In this document: in pieces, positions 60,138-64,000 of the stretch
How positions within the stretch are numbered: position 1 is the first letter of the stretch
How the letters are laid out: every line of letters begins with the position of its first letter
From: QKMZ01 sp012965515
GTDB taxonomy: Bacteria; Cyanobacteriota; Vampirovibrionia; Obscuribacterales; Obscuribacteraceae
Assembly (NCBI GenBank): GCA_937879965.1
Contig: CALFMP010000014.1
Coordinates: forward strand, 62,001 to 126,000
DNA: 64,000 bases
Direction of reading: 5' to 3'
Position numbers and translations under genes: made by a program
Notes under the pieces: model-generated
The model's input: only the letters and a program-made list of their open reading frames with translations
The model's database searches: none
What the model was told of the DNA's origin: nothing

Positions 60138-60857
60138 ATGTTTCCCGAAGACATCGTTACTCGCATGCTTGAAAAGTATGCATCGTGCTCTTCGTATGAG
60201 GACAGCGGCTACCTGGAGAATTTTCTCGAAGGCGAGGAAAGAACACACGGGTTTTTTTTGAAGTTTAGAACCTGGTACAAACGTCCCTTCCAATTTCGCT
60301 ACGAATGGATCGAGCGCGAGTTTCTTGACGCTCCATGGAAGGAGCGACTAGTTGGATGTGACGGTACGACGGCATTTTCAAAAGATGAAGAAGCCGGCAA
60401 GAAAATCCAGTCGAGCCTGAAATACGCCATTGCAGAAGCAAACACTCCATCGCGCAATTCGATTACACAAATCACGCAGCACTTTCCCGACTTGGACTTG
60501 CTTCCAATTGCCTGGCTTGATCGCCATAAAGACTTGACTCTAATCGGCAAAGAATTTGCCAATGACATTGAGTGCTATTGCGTCGCGAGCACTGTGAAAA
60601 ATCCACACGACAAGATCATCTGGGTGTCTTGTGAAGACTATTCGCTGCGTCGTGTGAAAACCTACACGAAAATGTCGTCCAATATCTCCAATGAAATGCT
60701 GGATCTGGCAAAGAAAGTTGCACTCAAAGAGGTTGAGACTTCTTCGCTATCGCCTTCCCAGAGACCGGAGAAGCGCAATTACATCGAAACGAATTACGAA
60801 GAAGTTGCATTCGACAAAGATTTGCCAGTAGATATTTTCGCCCTGCCGCCAGAATAG
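60138..60857 (+). CDS. DUF1571/LolA-like beta-rich protein
   Basis: The 239-residue protein has alternating strands and aromatic residues (GFFLKFRTWYKRPFQFRYEWIERE, then ECYCVASTVKNPHDKIIWVSCEDYSLRRVKTYTK). This resembles the DUF1571 family and the outer-membrane lipoprotein-sorting fold. No clear signal peptide is seen, unlike the first gene of the group. The start with AAGG about 8 bp upstream and the 12-bp gap place it in the same operon. The function is unknown; the assignment is by style and is weak. Confidence 0.65.
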   Translation: MFPEDIVTRMLEKYASCSSYEDSGYLENFLEGEERTHGFFLKFRTWYKRPFQFRYEWIEREFLDAPWKERLVGCDGTTAFSKDEEAGKKIQSSLKYAIAEANTPSRNSITQITQHFPDLDLLPIAWLDRHKDLTLIGKEFANDIECYCVASTVKNPHDKIIWVSCEDYSLRRVKTYTKMSSNISNEMLDLAKKVALKEVETSSLSPSQRPEKRNYIETNYEEVAFDKDLPVDIFALPPE

Positions 60858-60876
60858 GTTTAGAAAATAGACCCAT

Positions 60877-61344
60877 ATGTTTCGTAAAGCTGTGGAGGCG
60901 GATCTGCCTCAGGTTCAAAAACTTGTTGATGAGTTGTATGCGGAAGATCCGAATACTCAAGGCGTGACGACTGATATAAAACGCACGTTCTTCGAATTTC
61001 AATCGAAGCCTGACAAAGGGCAACTGATTGTCTGCGAAGAAGGCGGAAACGTTGTTGGCTACTGCATTATCATTTTCTTCTGGAGCAATGAATACGGCGG
61101 CAATGTCATAGACATTGACGAAATTTGCGTGGACAAAGAAAAGCGCCGCTCGTCACTGGCGACAGATTTGATCAATTGGCTGGAGCAAGAGTTTGAAAAG
61201 GATGCTGTCGGCTTCAGCCTTGAAATAGCGCATCATAATCGTCCAGCGCAAAATCTCGCCCAGAAACTGGGCTTTGCACCAGTGCGCAATCAGCACATGA
61301 TCAAAATTACCAGGAATGATGGACTGCTTGAGGCGACACAATAG
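60877..61344 (+). CDS. GNAT-family N-acetyltransferase
   Basis: The 155-residue protein has the GNAT fold: FRKAVEADLPQVQKLVDELY, the acetyl-CoA-site strand IDEICVDKEKRRSSLATDLINWLE with the R/Q-x-x-G/A loop in changed form, and FSLEIAHHNRPAQNLAQKLGFAP near the C-terminus. It acetylates a small molecule or protein; the substrate is unknown. It is 19 bp after the DUF1571-like gene and its stop nearly abuts the convergent matrixin-like gene (6 bp). Confidence 0.9.
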   Translation: MFRKAVEADLPQVQKLVDELYAEDPNTQGVTTDIKRTFFEFQSKPDKGQLIVCEEGGNVVGYCIIIFFWSNEYGGNVIDIDEICVDKEKRRSSLATDLINWLEQEFEKDAVGFSLEIAHHNRPAQNLAQKLGFAPVRNQHMIKITRNDGLLEATQ

Positions 61345-61350
61345 TTGCGC

Positions 61351-62826
61351 CTATTGCTGTGCACTCATCAAGGGCTGATAGTTTTGATAAATCATGAACA
61401 GCGTTGCTTTGTCTCTCTTTGAGAGTACGGGCCAATTGGTGTTGGACATCGAGAAGAACATGATGTCGTGATTGTTTGTCGAATGCCCTTGCAGCCCCAT
61501 GGAATGCCCGAGTTCGTGCAAACAGGTTTTCTTCATTTCTTCATCTGACAGAGGCTGTTGGCTTTGCCTGTCAATTGTCAAAATTCGTATGTCGGCGCGA
61601 TCTATCTCGACGAAGTCTTTTCCTCTGTCCACCGAAGCCAAAAGACAAACCCCCTGTTCGACGTTGTGTCCGGTAGGCTTTACGTCATACGGATTGCCTG
61701 TCCACTCGACAGTTAAGTCGGCTTGTTCTTTCGAATTCACAAGAACATATTGCAAGCGGCCTTGCCCGGCTTTCATCCATGAATTCAACGCATCGAAAAA
61801 TCCGATGCGGAATTCCGGTTTGTATCCCGGCACTCCATCACCCATAGAGACCCAGACTTTGATTGGCAGTCGATTGGGCGGCCATCGATAGAATCGTCCA
61901 GATTCACTGATGGCACCGCCGTAATCCAGCGCTTGAGGATCTGAACGTTGCTCCGAACTTTTTTCGGTCAAAGCTTGGATCATGTTGTGAACCTGACCAA
62001 TATCAGGCGCATTCGGATTGCTTGATGCGTATTTCTTCAGCCAAGTGACTGCCTTCATCAGTTGACCGCTAGTCTGATAGCACTCCGCCATGTTCAGGAG
62101 TGCGGAAGAATGGCGAGGATTGATCTGCAAGAGATCTTCGTATGCTCGAATCGCACCTTGCGTGTCGCCCAGTTCCGAGCGCACGCGAGCCAGAGCAAAA
62201 AGCACAATCTCTGAGTTGGGAGAAATTTGCCGGGCTCGCTCAAGCGTTTGCTTGGCATCAAAGTTGCGCTTCTCCTTCATTTGCGCTTTAGCGTGGGCTA
62301 CAAGGAGTTCTGCCTCTACTTCCTTCGCATTTGATGCGTTTGGATTTTCTCTCAAATATTTGTGAAACCATGGTATCGCCTGTAGTTCCATGCCCGCATC
62401 AATACATGCATAGGCGGCATTCAAACAAGCTTCCGGAAACGGATTTCGCAAACGAACGGCCTGCTGATAGCACTCGATTGCTCGCGTGAATTCGCGAGAT
62501 CGCAGGTGCGCGTTACCCAGCTCGAAATGCAAAATTGCCGAGCGCGGCATGCCTGCAAGTTCTCCGTTGAGAAAAAAGATTGCATCCTCGAGCTTGCCGG
62601 AATGCATCATGCTTTCTGCTTTCTTCGCGGCTCGGTTTTCAGCGACGTACTCTTCCTGGGTCTTATATCCTTGCGCGGCGGCAAGCGCAGGTACGACTAT
62701 TTCATTGCCCGGTGCCGCTTCAGTTTTTGTATGCACTGTCAGGAAAAGACATGCAGTTAAGAGCATGTAATTACTTGCTTGAATGAACTTTCCAGAGCGC
62801 TTTGACATAAGACTATTAATTCTCAT
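61351..62826 (-). CDS. Secreted TPR protein with matrixin-type metalloprotease domain
   Basis: The 491-residue product has a signal peptide (about 1-33, hydrophobic MLLTACLFLTVHT), TPR units (about 60-275: AILHFELGNAHLRSREFTRAIECYQQAV, SNSEIVLFALARVRSELGD and others) and a C-terminal metzincin-like domain (about 310-491) with HELGHSMGLQGHS (from 437) and a Met-turn DIMFFS. The third His is one residue later than in the classic HExxHxxGxxH, a form I recall in related bacterial families. It is a predicted zinc endopeptidase. The start could be ATG at 62826 or 62808. The TPR part may bind substrates. Confidence 0.88.
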   Translation of the reverse strand: MRINSLMSKRSGKFIQASNYMLLTACLFLTVHTKTEAAPGNEIVVPALAAAQGYKTQEEYVAENRAAKKAESMMHSGKLEDAIFFLNGELAGMPRSAILHFELGNAHLRSREFTRAIECYQQAVRLRNPFPEACLNAAYACIDAGMELQAIPWFHKYLRENPNASNAKEVEAELLVAHAKAQMKEKRNFDAKQTLERARQISPNSEIVLFALARVRSELGDTQGAIRAYEDLLQINPRHSSALLNMAECYQTSGQLMKAVTWLKKYASSNPNAPDIGQVHNMIQALTEKSSEQRSDPQALDYGGAISESGRFYRWPPNRLPIKVWVSMGDGVPGYKPEFRIGFFDALNSWMKAGQGRLQYVLVNSKEQADLTVEWTGNPYDVKPTGHNVEQGVCLLASVDRGKDFVEIDRADIRILTIDRQSQQPLSDEEMKKTCLHELGHSMGLQGHSTNNHDIMFFSMSNTNWPVLSKRDKATLFMIYQNYQPLMSAQQ

Positions 62827-62920
62827 GGTTCTCAATATTTACCCGTGGCGAAAGCCTTGTAATCGACATCATGGGCCTTGCGCGCCGTACTTTCGGTAGA
62901 ATCAAATACGGAGGTGCCTC

Positions 62921-63478
62921 GTGATTGACACTGCAGGGAAGATTGGTTGGCTTTTCGCTTTGATTGTTTCAGGTGGCTGGCAGGACTTGGAAGCCGGTGC
63001 GCGTGCGGCAATGCGCGAGGGCCGGCTGGCTGAAGCAGAATCACAGTGGAAAGAAGCGATTGCCCGTGCCGAGAGCGACAAAGAGATCAACCCGGGTGTG
63101 GTGGATTGCTTGATTGGGCTTGCCTGGTTGTATGACAAACGCGGTGACACGGCTGAGTCGGAGCGTTTGTACGAATTGGCAATGCGCACTGTCGAAGGTG
63201 TCAAAGGCGGCGACAGTGCTGCATATGCTGACCGGCTGCCGGATCTGGCCGCGCTTTACCGCAGGCATGGGAAGAGTTGGCACTCGGACCTCTTGTTTCA
63301 GCGCCTTATAAAAATCCGCGAGAATACGAGCGGCAAGAATTCAACTGAAGTTGCTACTGCTCTTGAGATGTACAGCCGTTTTCTCCAGTCAGAAGGACGC
63401 CAGGCTGAGGCTACGAAAACAGCTGAAAAGGCGCATACTATTAGAGACTCATTGACAGATGCGCAGCCGCAGCAATAG
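62921..63478 (+). CDS. Small TPR protein, kinesin-light-chain type
   Basis: The 185-residue product has an N-terminal hydrophobic stretch (GKIGWLFALIVSG, about 6-18), too short for a clear signal peptide, and about three TPR pairs: AMREGRLAEAESQWKEAIARAES, VVDCLIGLAWLYDKRGDTAESERLYELAM and EVATALEMYSRFLQSEGRQAEATKTA. It is an interaction scaffold. The GTG at 62921 follows GGAGGTGCC, a strong ribosome site. It is divergent from the matrixin-like gene. Confidence 0.8.
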   Translation: MIDTAGKIGWLFALIVSGGWQDLEAGARAAMREGRLAEAESQWKEAIARAESDKEINPGVVDCLIGLAWLYDKRGDTAESERLYELAMRTVEGVKGGDSAAYADRLPDLAALYRRHGKSWHSDLLFQRLIKIRENTSGKNSTEVATALEMYSRFLQSEGRQAEATKTAEKAHTIRDSLTDAQPQQ

Positions 63479-63717
63479 CTGCACGGGCGTGGCTGAACAT
63501 GCTTCTCGAAATCGGTTTTGTCTTGGAAAGATTCTTAGAACCCTGCCCGGACGCCGAAACTGTGGAGAAATTTCCTGCTTTGAAAGGCGCTGCAAAGGTT
63601 GCTCTCTTTCTCCATATTCGCTGTCGTAAACCGTTTTGAGCTGTGGATCTGCTATCTTTCTTACACTCAGTCTTTTATATTGTCAGTAGAATATGACTAC
63701 TGAGATTTTACTGAGTA
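63479..63717 (+). promoter_or_regulatory. Intergenic region with palindrome before partial gene
   Basis: About 240 bp without a gene. TCAGTAG (63683-63689) and CTACTGA (63697-63703) form a perfect 7-bp inverted repeat just before the partial gene and could be an operator or a transcript stem. No terminator for the TPR gene was seen. Confidence 0.4.
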
Positions 63718-64000
63718 ATGCCTGGGGGCAAGGTGTCTAAGCGGCCGATTCCAGTACTGATTGGTGATTTGCTGGTCAAATCTGACCTGATTAGTCTTGG
63801 TCAGCTAGCCGACGCATTGCCTATTTCACAAAAGACGGGCTTACCTGTTGGTCGTGTGCTGGTCTCGTCCGGTTTTATTACGGAAGACCGGCTGCATTCG
63901 GCTCTTATGGCTCAGAGCTTGATTCGTGACAAGCTGCTCAACGTTGAATATGCGGTGCTGGCACTTCGGAAAACGGGTGAGAAGGACATCAGCCTTGATG
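63718..64000 (+). CDS. GspE/PilB N-domain-like protein, 5' part (runs off window)
   Basis: From ATG at 63718 the frame is open to the end of the window (94 codons). The sequence IGDLLVKSDLISLGQLADALPISQKTGLPVGRVLV and SSGFITEDRLHSALMAQSLI has the repeated LGxxLxxxGxIxxxQLxxAL pattern of the N-terminal domains of GspE/PilB type II secretion and type IV pilus ATPases, also found alone in cyanobacteria-related proteins. A GTG at 63733 with GGGGG upstream is an alternative start. The ATPase domain, if any, lies beyond the window. No pilus gene is otherwise visible except a distant SAF-domain protein. Confidence 0.7.
   Translation, partial: MPGGKVSKRPIPVLIGDLLVKSDLISLGQLADALPISQKTGLPVGRVLVSSGFITEDRLHSALMAQSLIRDKLLNVEYAVLALRKTGEKDISLD

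Overview
The window is a chromosomal segment with a balanced base composition, dense coding and normal use of TGA as a stop codon. It carries housekeeping genes (principal sigma factor, uvrB, glyS, rplJ-rplL, a Tat translocase subunit, asnB), many TPR proteins, long multidomain two-component and cyclic-di-GMP proteins, and a short RRM RNA-binding protein of the kind common in cyanobacteria. My best guess is a non-photosynthetic relative of cyanobacteria (Vampirovibrionia/Melainabacteria, Obscuribacterales-like). This is an inference from gene content. No rRNA, tRNA, CRISPR array, prophage or plasmid backbone was seen.

Layout. 1-5.3 kb (minus): 5' end of a histidine kinase, a GAF-REC-GAF-GGDEF-HD-GYP protein and asnB. 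5.6-9.7 kb (plus): a secreted thioredoxin-like gene with an in-frame TGA, a 3-methyladenine glycosylase coupled to a VanZ-like gene, and two unknowns. 9.8-19.3 kb (minus): a VirB8-like membrane protein, rpoD, a 557-bp gene-free stretch, then uvrB, tatA, a secreted unknown and glyS as a likely operon. 19.4-31.8 kb (mostly plus): TPR and POTRA-like/HEAT proteins, a [2Fe-2S] ferredoxin, a papain-like peptidase, rplJL with its leader, TPR proteins, an NCS1 transporter, an orphan response regulator and a REP-associated transposase followed by a seven-unit REP array. 32-40.8 kb: a DUF4139 protein, a degenerate GGDEF protein, a DUF962 protein, an RRM protein, a secreted M16 protease with an 11-mer-repeat protein, and a secreted M20 hydrolase. 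40.9-50.7 kb (minus): a signalling block (hybrid kinase, CheY-like protein, REC-HPt-REC-REC-GGDEF-like protein), a winged-helix membrane protein and a PHP protein. 51-64 kb: an HTH-TPR regulator overlapping a stand-alone Clp N-domain gene, TPR proteins, an SDR protein, a second M16 protease, an L,D-transpeptidase, a LolA-like/SAF cluster, a matrixin-like protease, and a truncated gene resembling the N-domain of GspE/PilB.

Themes. Cyclic-di-GMP and phosphorelay proteins recur (1-3.2, 30.4, 33.6 and 40.9-47 kb). Two GGDEF-like domains have lost the catalytic motif but keep the RxxD inhibitory site, so they may act as receptors. Many products carry signal peptides or membrane anchors. The segment holds at least 16 REP-like hairpins, clustered around the single REP-associated transposase.

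The least ordinary observation is the in-frame TGA at 5860-5862 in the thioredoxin-like gene. It sits where the redox cysteine would be expected and is followed at the usual distance by a six-base-pair hairpin with a G in its loop, which fits a selenocysteine codon with a bacterial SECIS element.
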